From assembly GCA_038750655.1 (NCBI GenBank), contig JBCDGZ010000024.1:1-62969 (forward strand): a stretch of 62,969 nucleotides of DNA. Reading direction: 5' to 3'. Position 1 is the first letter of the stretch. Every line of letters begins with the position of its first letter. Made by a program: the position numbers and the translations under genes. This DNA is from JBCDGZ01 sp038750655 (lineage in GTDB: Bacteria; Bacteroidota; Bacteroidia; Chitinophagales; Saprospiraceae). The notes under the pieces were generated by a model. The model was not told where the DNA came from. It was given only the letters and a program-made list of their open reading frames with translations, and ran no database searches. Shown one piece after another: positions 52,556 to 62,038 of the stretch.

Positions 52556-54340
52556 ATGTTAAAAAGATTACTCTTTTCTTTAGTACTTTTCGCATTCGCC
52601 ACCACTTTTGCGAGTGCACAAATCACTTCTGTTGGATTGATTGGGACGGCTACCCCAATCGGAGATTTTGATACCGATGTTGATATGACACAGGACCCTA
52701 ATGATGCGGATGTTTGGACCCTAAGTGTTACCCTGACTACAGGGGAGGCCAAATTCCGTGCGGATGATGATTGGGGTGTCAACTGGGGAGAAACCAGCTT
52801 TCCCACTGGAACAGGGGTCCAAGATGGTGATAATATCCCGGTTGCCGGAGGCCCTTATGACATTACCTTTAACTCGGCTACTGGGGAGTATACCTTTACT
52901 TCGACGGCTACCCAACAATTTGAGAACATCGGCATCATCGGGACGGCTACCCCGATCGGAGATTTTATGACCGACGTTGATATGACGCAGGACAGTGCCG
53001 TGCCTTGGGTTTTTACGATTGAAATCGCACTGACAGCTGATGAAGTAAAGTTCCGTGCTGATGACCTTTGGACGGACAACTGGGGGGGCGATGATTTTCC
53101 CGCTGGCGTCGCCGTTGCTGGTGCAGGCAATATTAAGGTCAGTGCCCCTGGTGATTACCGGGTGACTTTCAACACGGCTTCTTTGGAATACAACTTTGAG
53201 CCACTGATCCCAATATACAATACCATCGGTCTGATCGGTACGGCTACTCCGGGTTCAGATACAGTAGATACAGATTTGACACAAAATCCTAATGATCCTA
53301 GCCTCTGGTCAGCCAATATGACTTTGACGGATGGCTGGGCCAAGTTCCGTGCGGAGGACGACTGGACCGTTAACTGGGGAGCGGACTCTTTCCCTACTGG
53401 TACCGGTTCCATCAATGGCGATAACATTCCCGTTGTTGCTGGCGAGTACAATGTAAACTTCAACTCTGCTACTGGCGAGTATTCTTTCGATCCTCCAATC
53501 AACATTTTCAATAGTATTGGAGTGATTGGTACGGGTACTGGCCTGGGCTTGTCAGGAGATATTGACATGTACCAAGATCCTGCACAACCTGATCAGTGGT
53601 CTGTAGAACTTAAGTTGGTAAGTGGCTCTATCAAATTCCGCGCAGATAATGACTGGACCATCAACTGGGGGGATGACGGCTTCCCAACGGGAACGGGGGT
53701 ACAGGGTGGACCAGATATTCCAGTCTTCGATGGGACTTGGGAGATCGCTTTCAACGCCACAACAGGAGTATACAGCTTAACGCCAATTACCATTGGTATT
53801 GTAGGACCTGCTTCTCCGAGTTTATCTTGGGATGTTGACGAAGACCTGGAGGCTTCTGATGTAGAGGGAAATGCCTGGACCATTACGGCGGACATCCTTG
53901 ATGGTTTTGTGAAATTTAGAAAGAATGACGAGTGGGGAACCAACTGGGGAGATGTTACCTTCCCAACGGGTATTGGTTTGCAGGATGGCGATAATATCCC
54001 CGTTGTTGCTGGTAATTATAACATCACTTTAAATACCGCTACTGGAGATTATGCTTTCAACTCGACTTCTTCCACCGCCAATATTCTGAGTCAGAATTCG
54101 GTGAAAGTATTTCCTAATCCTGTAAGTTCGACCTTAAACGTTCACATTCAGGCTACAGAACTGGAGAACAATGTAACGGTTCGCGTACTGGATACTATGG
54201 GTAAGGTCCTCCAAACACAGACGCACAGACAACTCGAAACCTTGACTTTAAACGTATCTAACTATCCGACTGGCGTTTATTACGTTCAGATTTATACGGA
54301 TAGCCACCTGGTTGGTAAGAAAATTACGATTGCTAAGTAG
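52556..54340 (+). CDS. Five-repeat SusF-like glucan-binding protein with T9SS tail
   Basis: A 594-residue secreted protein: signal peptide (1-22, MLKRLLFSLVLF...ASAQ), five tandem modules of 92-99 residues, and a type A sorting tail (about 520-594, VFPNPVSSTLNV ... GVYYVQI). Each module reads (I/L)GTATP...DVDMTQDP...W...(K)FRADDDW..NWG...FPTGTG...(D/G)NIPV...GEY.F, the same module type seen in the SusE-like protein and in the SusD insert. It takes the place of SusF but uses T9SS delivery rather than a lipid anchor. An upstream in-frame start at 52493 is rejected because ATG 52556 begins the signal peptide. Confidence 0.88.
   Translation: MLKRLLFSLVLFAFATTFASAQITSVGLIGTATPIGDFDTDVDMTQDPNDADVWTLSVTLTTGEAKFRADDDWGVNWGETSFPTGTGVQDGDNIPVAGGPYDITFNSATGEYTFTSTATQQFENIGIIGTATPIGDFMTDVDMTQDSAVPWVFTIEIALTADEVKFRADDLWTDNWGGDDFPAGVAVAGAGNIKVSAPGDYRVTFNTASLEYNFEPLIPIYNTIGLIGTATPGSDTVDTDLTQNPNDPSLWSANMTLTDGWAKFRAEDDWTVNWGADSFPTGTGSINGDNIPVVAGEYNVNFNSATGEYSFDPPINIFNSIGVIGTGTGLGLSGDIDMYQDPAQPDQWSVELKLVSGSIKFRADNDWTINWGDDGFPTGTGVQGGPDIPVFDGTWEIAFNATTGVYSLTPITIGIVGPASPSLSWDVDEDLEASDVEGNAWTITADILDGFVKFRKNDEWGTNWGDVTFPTGIGLQDGDNIPVVAGNYNITLNTATGDYAFNSTSSTANILSQNSVKVFPNPVSSTLNVHIQATELENNVTVRVLDTMGKVLQTQTHRQLETLTLNVSNYPTGVYYVQIYTDSHLVGKKITIAK
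52630..54070 (+). repeat. Five tandem coding repeats of 276-297 bp
   Basis: The same point of each module (the first G of GTATP or its equivalent) falls at 52643, 52940, 53237, 53528 and 53804, giving periods of 297, 297, 291 and 276 bp. The heads of units 1 and 2 are almost identical at DNA level (GGGACGGCTACCCC, GGAGATTTT, GATATGAC-CAGGAC), so duplication or gene conversion between them is recent compared with units 4 and 5. Confidence 0.85.
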
Positions 54341-54357
54341 GTAGGAACAATTGCATG

Positions 54358-54396
54358 AAAAAAGCCCAATCTGGTCGGACCGGATTGGGCTTTTTT

Positions 54397-54398
<2 letters not shown>
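54358..54398. terminator. Bidirectional intrinsic terminator
   Basis: AGCCCAATC (54363-54371) pairs with GATTGGGCT (54383-54391), and the loop itself holds the GGTC/GACC pair. Six A precede and eight T follow, so it terminates the sus operon on the plus strand and the GH1 gene on the minus strand. The T-run contains the first bases of the GH1 stop codon (54397-54399). Confidence 0.9.
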
Positions 54399-55776
<1,378 letters not shown>

Positions 55777-55866
55777 AATAGTATCTTCGGTTCAAATGAG
55801 GGCCTAAATTAAGGATAATTCCATTGAGATGGGCCATGAAGTCTGCAATTAACGTTGACAAAACCT

Positions 55867-55874
55867 TATATTTG
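55867..55874 (+). promoter_or_regulatory. Candidate -7 promoter box (TATATTTG)
   Basis: TATATTTG fully matches the Bacteroidota -7 element TAnnTTTG and lies 29 bp before the TTG start of the small EAD-like gene. The -33 TTTG element is not clear at the normal distance; TTGACA stands closer, 12 bp upstream. It would drive the three-gene operon to 59255. Confidence 0.45.
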
Positions 55875-55903
55875 AGCTTGGACAATATATTATTTATCCA
55901 TTC

Positions 55904-56203
55904 TTGTCAGCCTCGAATAACATATTAGCTAGAGCAGAAGAGATTCGATTCGTGATCTCCAAGGGCCACGTAGCCAAGGGGATTAAGCGACTATTGGACT
56001 TCGCGCGGGACTTTTCAAACGACAATGAAGAGCTGAATCGGGCTATTACTATCAGTGCAGATTACAATACCATTAAAAAGATGAACGACGATGGCGATTT
56101 CTCTATTGATGAGTTTCTGCGGCATCGCCGACGGATGATCATCAAAGCCTTGGAACTCCTCACGGAAATTATAGAAAATCAACCTCAGGCCATGAGAGCC
56201 TAA
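55904..56203 (+). CDS. Small helical protein resembling effector-associated domain EAD11
   Basis: A 99-residue soluble helical protein. It starts at TTG: no ATG occurs until Met53, well inside the domain, and TTG lies at a good distance from the promoter box. The layout EEIRFVISKG..KGIKRLLDFA then ITISADYNTIKKMNDDGDFSIDEF then RRMIIKALELLTEI resembles the EAD11-type effector-associated domain (R-x-x-I-x-x-G, L-S-x-x-(Y/F)-N-x-x-(K/R), I-x-x-x-E, final helix ALLELxDE), a pairing domain of bacterial conflict systems. It ends two bases before the ABC ATPase gene, whose N-terminus looks related. The assignment is by eye. Confidence 0.72.
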   Translation: MSASNNILARAEEIRFVISKGHVAKGIKRLLDFARDFSNDNEELNRAITISADYNTIKKMNDDGDFSIDEFLRHRRRMIIKALELLTEIIENQPQAMRA

Positions 56204-56205
56204 TT

Positions 56206-57444
56206 ATGGAGCAGCCCATCATCAATATCGCCCAATCGCTCAAGCGCCAACTACAGCAAAACGCTGTCAGTGGAGCGAAGGCGCTGGTGGACTTTGCCAA
56301 TGATTATGCGGTTAACAAGGAACTGCGCTACGAGGCTTTGGTGCTCAGTATGAATTTTTCGACGGGTGGTAGCGAAGCGGAGCGGATGGGGTTCGTTGAA
56401 GAAATGCAGCAGCTGGTGGATAAGATTCTCAAGGACAATCAGTCGATGGCAGCGGCAGCGGCCCTGAAAGCAGAGAAAGCGGCATTGGCCCAATTGCAGG
56501 AGCACTATCGCTCCATTCCTGCTCCCAACGCCGTCGTATTTGAGTCAGAGAACTTGGGGAAATCTTATGCAAAAGGCTTCCAGCTCAAGGGAGTGAATCT
56601 CCAATTGCGGGAAGGTGAGATTACTAGTGTGGTGGGGGAGAATGGGAATGGTAAAACGACGCTGTTCCGTTTGGTGGCGGGCGAACTCCAACATGATGCG
56701 GGGAAGCTCCGCTACCCTGCTATTCAACCCAAAGGTGGGCGCATCGATTGGGTGAAGGTCAAGGCCCAGGTGGCCTATGTTACGCAGGAGCTTTCGCCCT
56801 GGTATGGTTCGCTTAAGCAAAACCTACAGTTCGAAGCGGCCATTCATGGCATCAAAGGAAAGGATAATGACCGCGAGGTGAAATACATCATCCAGCGCCT
56901 GGGCTTAAAAGAGGAGCGGCACAAGACTTGGGAGGAGCTTTCTGGAGGGTTCAAGTTGCGCTTCGCATTAGCCAAGGCGCTGGTCTGGAAGCCCAAGTTA
57001 TTGATCATCGACGAGCCGCTGGCCAACCTCGATTACAAAACCCAAGAACTCATCCTCAGCGATCTTCGCAATATGGCCAACAGCCTCCGCTATCCTATGT
57101 CCGTACTGATCAGCTCCCAGCATCTGCACGAAATTCAGCCGGTAAGCGATAAGGTGTTGTTTCTCAAAAAAGGCAGCGTCGGCTTCTATGGTCCACAGAG
57201 TGAGCTGGGGCGTGAACGTACTTACAATAGTTTTGAGTTGGGGAGTGAACTAAGCCTGGTGGAATTGCAGAAAAAAATGAAAGGTATTGCGACTAATAAA
57301 ATTTACTTCAATGGCATCAGCTATGTGATCACCACTTCGCTCGACTTGGAATACGAAGCCTTGATTCAGCAATTGATCCAGCGAGAGATTCCTTTTTATT
57401 ACTTCCGCGACATCAGTAAATCTATCAAGCAACTCTTTGGATGA
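56206..57444 (+). CDS. ABC ATPase with EAD-like N-terminal extension
   Basis: A 412-residue ATPase. Residues about 1-85 form a helical extension that parallels the preceding small protein (AVSGAKALVDFANDYAVNKELRYEALVLSMNFST against HVAKGIKRLLDFARDFSNDNEELNRAITISADYNT). A coiled linker (about 86-105) leads to a complete ABC domain: Walker A GENGNGKTT with Lys150, Q-loop VTQEL, signature LSGG at 245-248, Walker B LLIIDEP with Asp269 and Glu270, and a switch-region His in SSQHLHE. Residues about 335-412 form a C-terminal domain. It has no membrane part; its gene overlaps by four bases that of a polytopic protein, its presumed partner. Confidence 0.88.
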   Translation: MEQPIINIAQSLKRQLQQNAVSGAKALVDFANDYAVNKELRYEALVLSMNFSTGGSEAERMGFVEEMQQLVDKILKDNQSMAAAAALKAEKAALAQLQEHYRSIPAPNAVVFESENLGKSYAKGFQLKGVNLQLREGEITSVVGENGNGKTTLFRLVAGELQHDAGKLRYPAIQPKGGRIDWVKVKAQVAYVTQELSPWYGSLKQNLQFEAAIHGIKGKDNDREVKYIIQRLGLKEERHKTWEELSGGFKLRFALAKALVWKPKLLIIDEPLANLDYKTQELILSDLRNMANSLRYPMSVLISSQHLHEIQPVSDKVLFLKKGSVGFYGPQSELGRERTYNSFELGSELSLVELQKKMKGIATNKIYFNGISYVITTSLDLEYEALIQQLIQREIPFYYFRDISKSIKQLFG

Positions 57445-59255
57445 AGAAGTGGAGAGAAAATACCAGAAAGGTCATGCACTTCCTCTTCCCCGGTTTGCTG
57501 AAGCCCCTTGACCATTATCTGCTGACCCACCATCCTCTGGTCTGGCGTACCCGCGTCCATTATTTCTTTTTCTATTTTGCCTTACTGGGCAACATGGCTG
57601 CCTGGTATTGGGGACATAGTATGGAGTTTGACTTGCAGGACTTACCCAACATCAGTAGCATCAGTAGGGTGGTTGTCTATCTTCAAGTGCTGGGGCTGCT
57701 GATCCTGAGCGCCTGGGCTTTTGGTCAATACCAGCGTCCGCTCGATATTTCCCTGCGGCGCTATCTTCCCTTGACATTTGTGCTCTACGTATTTTGTATC
57801 TTCTCGCTCTCTTTCAGCACCATCGTAGTCTATCAATCCTTGATGCCCAGAATTGCGGCCTTGGTTCCCGATGCAGGTTTTGAGGCCTCCTATCAGCTCC
57901 ATGCGGCCAACGATTTTTGGTTGTCCAGCGATGATCCGAGTCATCGAGCGGCTTTCGAAAAAAACAAAACACAAATTACTGAGGACCTAATTTTGTTCGA
58001 TGCCCTACCACCAAGTGCCGCTCCAACGCTTGAGTTTGGCGTGCATAAAAACCTCAACGGCTTGACCTACGAAGTGGTTAATGAACACAGGGTACGCATT
58101 GATGAGGATTGGTTTGGCAACAAGATAAAGCAAGTCAAGGACGCGAAGGATTTTCGGATAAAAGGGCCCTACTATGAATATTCCAACTATTGGAGATTGT
58201 TGTTAGGTATCAGCCTGTTTTTCGGTCTGCTGCTGGCGTTGCGCGTACACTTCAATGCCTTTTTCCTGCGCAAAGAGGCGGCGCTGCGTCAGTTTTTCCA
58301 GCCTAGCAAAAAACAACCCCTGGTGCAGAACACCTCGATTTCAAAAATGGAAGGCTGGCTCATCACTCGTCAGCCCTACATCTGGTCGACCAAGCTGCAC
58401 AAGCTTTTGAAGATTCTACTCCGTATGATTCCCATAGTGATATTGATAGATGTTCTTACTTTTTTGTTGACGGGCGATCCGTTGTTTTTGGGTATCTTTT
58501 TCAAAGAAGCACCCCCCCCTGGTGAGGGATTCCAGTGGCTTAAGTGGGAAACGTTTGGCTTTGCATTAGGCGCTGTTTTATTTTCCTTAATTTTCGGTCT
58601 GCTCTGGTCTTTTCAGCAGCATCGCCGGAAGGAGTTGCCCCCTCGATTTTGGGATAATATCGTGCTGTTGTTGATTTACTATGTGATTGCCTGTGCTTTT
58701 TATCTGGGGGTTAATTCTCTTATCTTACTGACCAACTTTGCGGACACAAGAGATTTGGAATTCACCTTTTTCTTCATGCCCTATCTGGGGATTATCATAG
58801 CCGGAATTATCTACCTGTCCAAATTTATTAATCGCCGTAGAGCCATGCTTTGGATACCCGTACTGGGCTTTGTCATCGTTAGCTTGTTGTTTCTCTTGTA
58901 CAATACTCTAATGGAAGATATGTCAGCCGATGGCTTAGATGGTGGAAATGAGGCGCTGTTTACGCTGGCTTACATTCCGGGTTGTTTGTTGCTGCTGTAT
59001 GGCCTCTGCTGGGTTTTTTACCGACAAAATCTCATCCTGCCGATGCTGGTAATGGCGGCGACCTATTTGATTGGTTCCTCATCGATAGGTGCCTTTGCCT
59101 TTCTGGTAAGTATTGGAACTTTGTTCAATGGAGGAAATGAAGAACTATTTGCCATCCCGTTTTTCCTCTTCGTGTTTCCTGTATTTACCATCTTTCTTTT
59201 TATTCCTATGATCAAATTATTGTTAAGAAAAAAAATGATGCCTGCTGCCGAATAA
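57441..59255 (+). CDS. Polytopic membrane protein, apparently internally duplicated
   Basis: A 604-residue protein with about 12 membrane helices, not a recognisable ABC-2 or FtsX permease. Two halves begin with a similar amphipathic segment: HHPLVWRTRVHYFFF (residues 30-44) and RQPYIWSTKLHKLLK (about 310-324). Further on AWAFGQYQRPLD...LYVFCIFSLSF in half one corresponds to LWSFQQHRRKEL...IYYVIACAFYL in half two. A soluble loop of about 95 residues (about 150-245) follows half one helices. The start overlaps the ABC ATPase stop (ATGA), so the ATPase probably couples to this protein. Function unknown. Confidence 0.82.
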   Translation: MKKWRENTRKVMHFLFPGLLKPLDHYLLTHHPLVWRTRVHYFFFYFALLGNMAAWYWGHSMEFDLQDLPNISSISRVVVYLQVLGLLILSAWAFGQYQRPLDISLRRYLPLTFVLYVFCIFSLSFSTIVVYQSLMPRIAALVPDAGFEASYQLHAANDFWLSSDDPSHRAAFEKNKTQITEDLILFDALPPSAAPTLEFGVHKNLNGLTYEVVNEHRVRIDEDWFGNKIKQVKDAKDFRIKGPYYEYSNYWRLLLGISLFFGLLLALRVHFNAFFLRKEAALRQFFQPSKKQPLVQNTSISKMEGWLITRQPYIWSTKLHKLLKILLRMIPIVILIDVLTFLLTGDPLFLGIFFKEAPPPGEGFQWLKWETFGFALGAVLFSLIFGLLWSFQQHRRKELPPRFWDNIVLLLIYYVIACAFYLGVNSLILLTNFADTRDLEFTFFFMPYLGIIIAGIIYLSKFINRRRAMLWIPVLGFVIVSLLFLLYNTLMEDMSADGLDGGNEALFTLAYIPGCLLLLYGLCWVFYRQNLILPMLVMAATYLIGSSSIGAFAFLVSIGTLFNGGNEELFAIPFFLFVFPVFTIFLFIPMIKLLLRKKMMPAAE

Positions 59256-59264
59256 ATACTCGCT

Positions 59265-60143
59265 ATGAACTTTCAACAGTGGAAAGACTCCGGCCAATAT
59301 TTTGATTACAAAGGCCATCAAATTTTTTACCAGCAAACCGAGGGTAAAGCAGAAACCCTCTTACTGCTGCACGGCTTCCCAACCGCCTCCTGGGATTGGC
59401 ATAAACTCTGGCCCCAGCTCGCTGGACGCTTTCAGCTCATCGCACCGGACTATCTCGGCTTTGGCTACTCCGATAAACCCCGGCCCTATCCCTACTCCAT
59501 CCTCGATCAAGCCGATATGGTCGAAACCCTGCTCGCTCAAAAGGGGATCACCAAGGTCCATATCTTGGCCCATGACTACGGCGATACGGTCCTCCAAGAA
59601 CTGCTGGCCCGCTTCATCGATCGCCTCGACCAGAGCACCAAGGGCCTTCGGCTCCAATCCGTCGTTCTCCTCAACGGAGGCATTTTCCCCGATGCCCATC
59701 AGCCCCGCTTCATCCAAAAAGCACTCATCAGCCCGCTGGGCTTCCTGCTGGTTCCCTTCCTCAGCAAGGCCATGCTGCGCCGCAACTTTCACGCTATCTT
59801 CGGCCCCGATACCCCACCCAGCGAACAGGAAATCGATGAATTCTACGCCCTCATGGAATACAACAAAGGCAAATACATCTTTCATCGCCTCATTCGATAC
59901 ATGGCTGAGCGGCGGCAACACCGCGAGCGTTGGTTCCACGCCTTGGCCCAATGCCCTGTTCCGCTGCGCCTGATCAACGGCCCCGAAGATCCCATCTCTG
60001 GCCGGCTGATGATCGACTATTACTACCAACATATTCCCCATCCCGACGTCGTCGAGCTAAAGGGCATCGGGCACTACCCGCAGACCGAAGCTCCCGAGCA
60101 GGTCCTGCACCACTATTTCGAATTCCTACAAACGCTACCATGA
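59265..60143 (+). CDS. Alpha/beta hydrolase, haloalkane-dehalogenase/epoxide-hydrolase type
   Basis: A 292-residue alpha/beta hydrolase. The oxyanion motif LLLHGFPTASWDW is near 30, the nucleophile elbow is AHDYGD with Asp104 rather than Ser, and the catalytic His is in GIGHYPQTEAP near 270. An aspartate nucleophile is typical of haloalkane dehalogenases and epoxide hydrolases. The substrate is unknown. Its last four bases overlap the following oxidoreductase gene (ATGA), so the two are translationally coupled. The long antisense and shifted frames over this gene are shadows. Confidence 0.85.
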   Translation: MNFQQWKDSGQYFDYKGHQIFYQQTEGKAETLLLLHGFPTASWDWHKLWPQLAGRFQLIAPDYLGFGYSDKPRPYPYSILDQADMVETLLAQKGITKVHILAHDYGDTVLQELLARFIDRLDQSTKGLRLQSVVLLNGGIFPDAHQPRFIQKALISPLGFLLVPFLSKAMLRRNFHAIFGPDTPPSEQEIDEFYALMEYNKGKYIFHRLIRYMAERRQHRERWFHALAQCPVPLRLINGPEDPISGRLMIDYYYQHIPHPDVVELKGIGHYPQTEAPEQVLHHYFEFLQTLP

Positions 60144-61363
60144 TCAATAGCCCCTTCCAACTGCCCTGCGGGACCACCCTCCGCAACCGACTGGCTAAAG
60201 CCGCGACCACTGAGCGCCTGAGCAACCGCCAAGGCCAGCCCAGCGAAGACCTCTGCCACCTCTACGACCGCTGGGCCGACTGCGACGCAGGCCTGCTGAT
60301 CAGCGGCAATGTCATGTGTGATGCCTCGCATATGGAGTCGGCCGGCAATGTGATTATCGCCAACGAAACGGTGCTGCCTAGCCTACGCCGCTGGACGGCC
60401 CTGGCCCGGAAGAACAATCATCATTTCTGGGCCCAAATTTCTCACTCCGGTCGTCAGACCAGTCGCATGGTGCGCTGGCGGCCGCTGGCGCCTTCGCCCG
60501 TACAGCTCCACAAGATGGGCCTCTTTGGGAAGCCGAAGGCCATGACGGAGGCGCAAGTCGAGGCGGTGATCGAAGGCTTTGTACGTACGGCGAAGCTCTG
60601 CCGCGAAGGCGGCTTTACGGGCGTGCAGATTCATGCAGCGCATGGCTATTTGCTCAGCCAGTTTCTCTCCCCGCTGACCAACCTGCGGCAAGATCGCTGG
60701 GGCGGTAGCTTGGAGAATCGCAGTCGCCTACTGCGCACCATCATTCGGAAGTGCCGGGCAGTGCTGGGGGTGGGCTTTCCGATCTCGGTGAAGCTCAACT
60801 CGGCAGATTTCCAGCGGGGTGGCTTTAGCGAGGAGGAGTCGCTGGCGGTGGTGCAAATGCTGGAAGCGGAGGGCATCGACCTTTTAGAAATTTCGGGCGG
60901 CACTTATGAGCAGTTGATCTTCTTTCTGATCAATGGAGAGGAGGGCAAAAACGCTCGGGCCAGCACCCGTCGCCGCGAGGCTTATTTCATGGATTTCGCT
61001 AATAAAGTCCGTCAGCTCAGTACCCTGCCGATCATGATTACCGGCGGCTTTCGCACCTATGATTTTTGTCAAGAGGTTTTGCAAAAGGGGGAGGTGGATG
61101 TGATTGGAATGGCCCGGCCCTTTATTACCAATCCTCATCAGATCCATGCCTTTTTGCGGGGGGAGGTCAAAGACCTGGCGGACCTCAGCATCCGCAGTGG
61201 ACTGCACCAGCTCAAGGACTCGGCGGAGGGGGGCTTTTATGCCCGTCAAATCATTGATATTGCGCGGGGGAAGCCGGTGCGGATGGACTACGGGGCCTTG
61301 GCCAGCGCGCTTTTTCTCATCAAGCACGAATTGCTCAAAGCGATGGGTAAGTGGCGCGGCTGA
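60140..61363 (+). CDS. Old-Yellow-Enzyme-type NADH:flavin oxidoreductase
   Basis: A 407-residue FMN enzyme. Family marks are RLAKAATTERLS near 20, WAQISHSGRQTS near 95, HAAHGYLLSQFLSPLTNLRQDRWGGSLENR near 170-200 and IGMARPFITNP near 325. It reduces activated C=C bonds or related electrophiles with NAD(P)H. The frame is open back to 59930 within the hydrolase gene, but ATG 60140, overlapping the hydrolase stop, gives the normal OYE N-terminus (INSPFQLPCGTTLRNRL). The couple hydrolase plus reductase suggests processing of an electrophilic or lipid-derived substrate, which is a guess. Confidence 0.9.
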   Translation: MINSPFQLPCGTTLRNRLAKAATTERLSNRQGQPSEDLCHLYDRWADCDAGLLISGNVMCDASHMESAGNVIIANETVLPSLRRWTALARKNNHHFWAQISHSGRQTSRMVRWRPLAPSPVQLHKMGLFGKPKAMTEAQVEAVIEGFVRTAKLCREGGFTGVQIHAAHGYLLSQFLSPLTNLRQDRWGGSLENRSRLLRTIIRKCRAVLGVGFPISVKLNSADFQRGGFSEEESLAVVQMLEAEGIDLLEISGGTYEQLIFFLINGEEGKNARASTRRREAYFMDFANKVRQLSTLPIMITGGFRTYDFCQEVLQKGEVDVIGMARPFITNPHQIHAFLRGEVKDLADLSIRSGLHQLKDSAEGGFYARQIIDIARGKPVRMDYGALASALFLIKHELLKAMGKWRG

Positions 61364-61390
61364 TTCGCGAATTCTCCGTACCTTTGCCCC

Positions 61391-61969
61391 ATGCTAAAAT
61401 GGCTCGCCAAATTCATCCTTCGTCTTTCTGGTTGGAAAATGAACGAAGACGTTCCCGCCGAGGCACAGCGTAGCGTGATGATCGCCGCTCCTCACACCAC
61501 CAATTGGGATGGCTATTATACTCGAATGGCTTTTTTTACGATAGGTATTCCGGTAAAAATTGCGATTAAAGACTTCTGGACCAAGTTTCCCTTTGGCCTT
61601 CTCGTCGTTCCCTTTGGCGGCCTGGGCATCGACCGTAGTCCTAAAGACCCCAACAAGCCCCGCAAGAGTCAGGCAGAACAGATGGCGGCTTTTTTTAAAA
61701 AATACGACAGGATTGCTCTGGTCATTGCGCCGGAAGGTACGCGTACCCTACGCAAGCAGTGGAAGACCGGTTTTTACAACGTGGCCAAAATGGCCAATGT
61801 GCCCATCACTTTTGGTTATCTAGACTACGAGAAAAAGGAGGCGGGCGTCGGTGGTCCACTCTACCTCAGTGATGATATGGAGGCCGACATGAGGAAGATC
61901 ATGGCCTTTTACAAAAATATTACAGGCAAGTATCCAGAGAAATTCAGCCTGGATGAACGCTACGTGTAA
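61391..61969 (+). CDS. Small 1-acylglycerol-phosphate acyltransferase-like protein
   Basis: A 192-residue PlsC-superfamily acyltransferase. The catalytic HX4D block is PHTTNWD (His35, Asp40) and the second block is APEGTRT near 117-123; KIAIKDFWTKFPFG lies between them. There is no clear membrane helix. It differs in size and motif details from the long acyltransferase at 4153. It starts 27 bp after the oxidoreductase and may belong to the same operon. Confidence 0.88.
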   Translation: MLKWLAKFILRLSGWKMNEDVPAEAQRSVMIAAPHTTNWDGYYTRMAFFTIGIPVKIAIKDFWTKFPFGLLVVPFGGLGIDRSPKDPNKPRKSQAEQMAAFFKKYDRIALVIAPEGTRTLRKQWKTGFYNVAKMANVPITFGYLDYEKKEAGVGGPLYLSDDMEADMRKIMAFYKNITGKYPEKFSLDERYV

Positions 61970-62038
61970 GGGATACTATAGGGCTTCAAAAAATTAGTGT
62001 ATATTGTACTATATTTTTAACCCTAAACCCCTTTCAAC

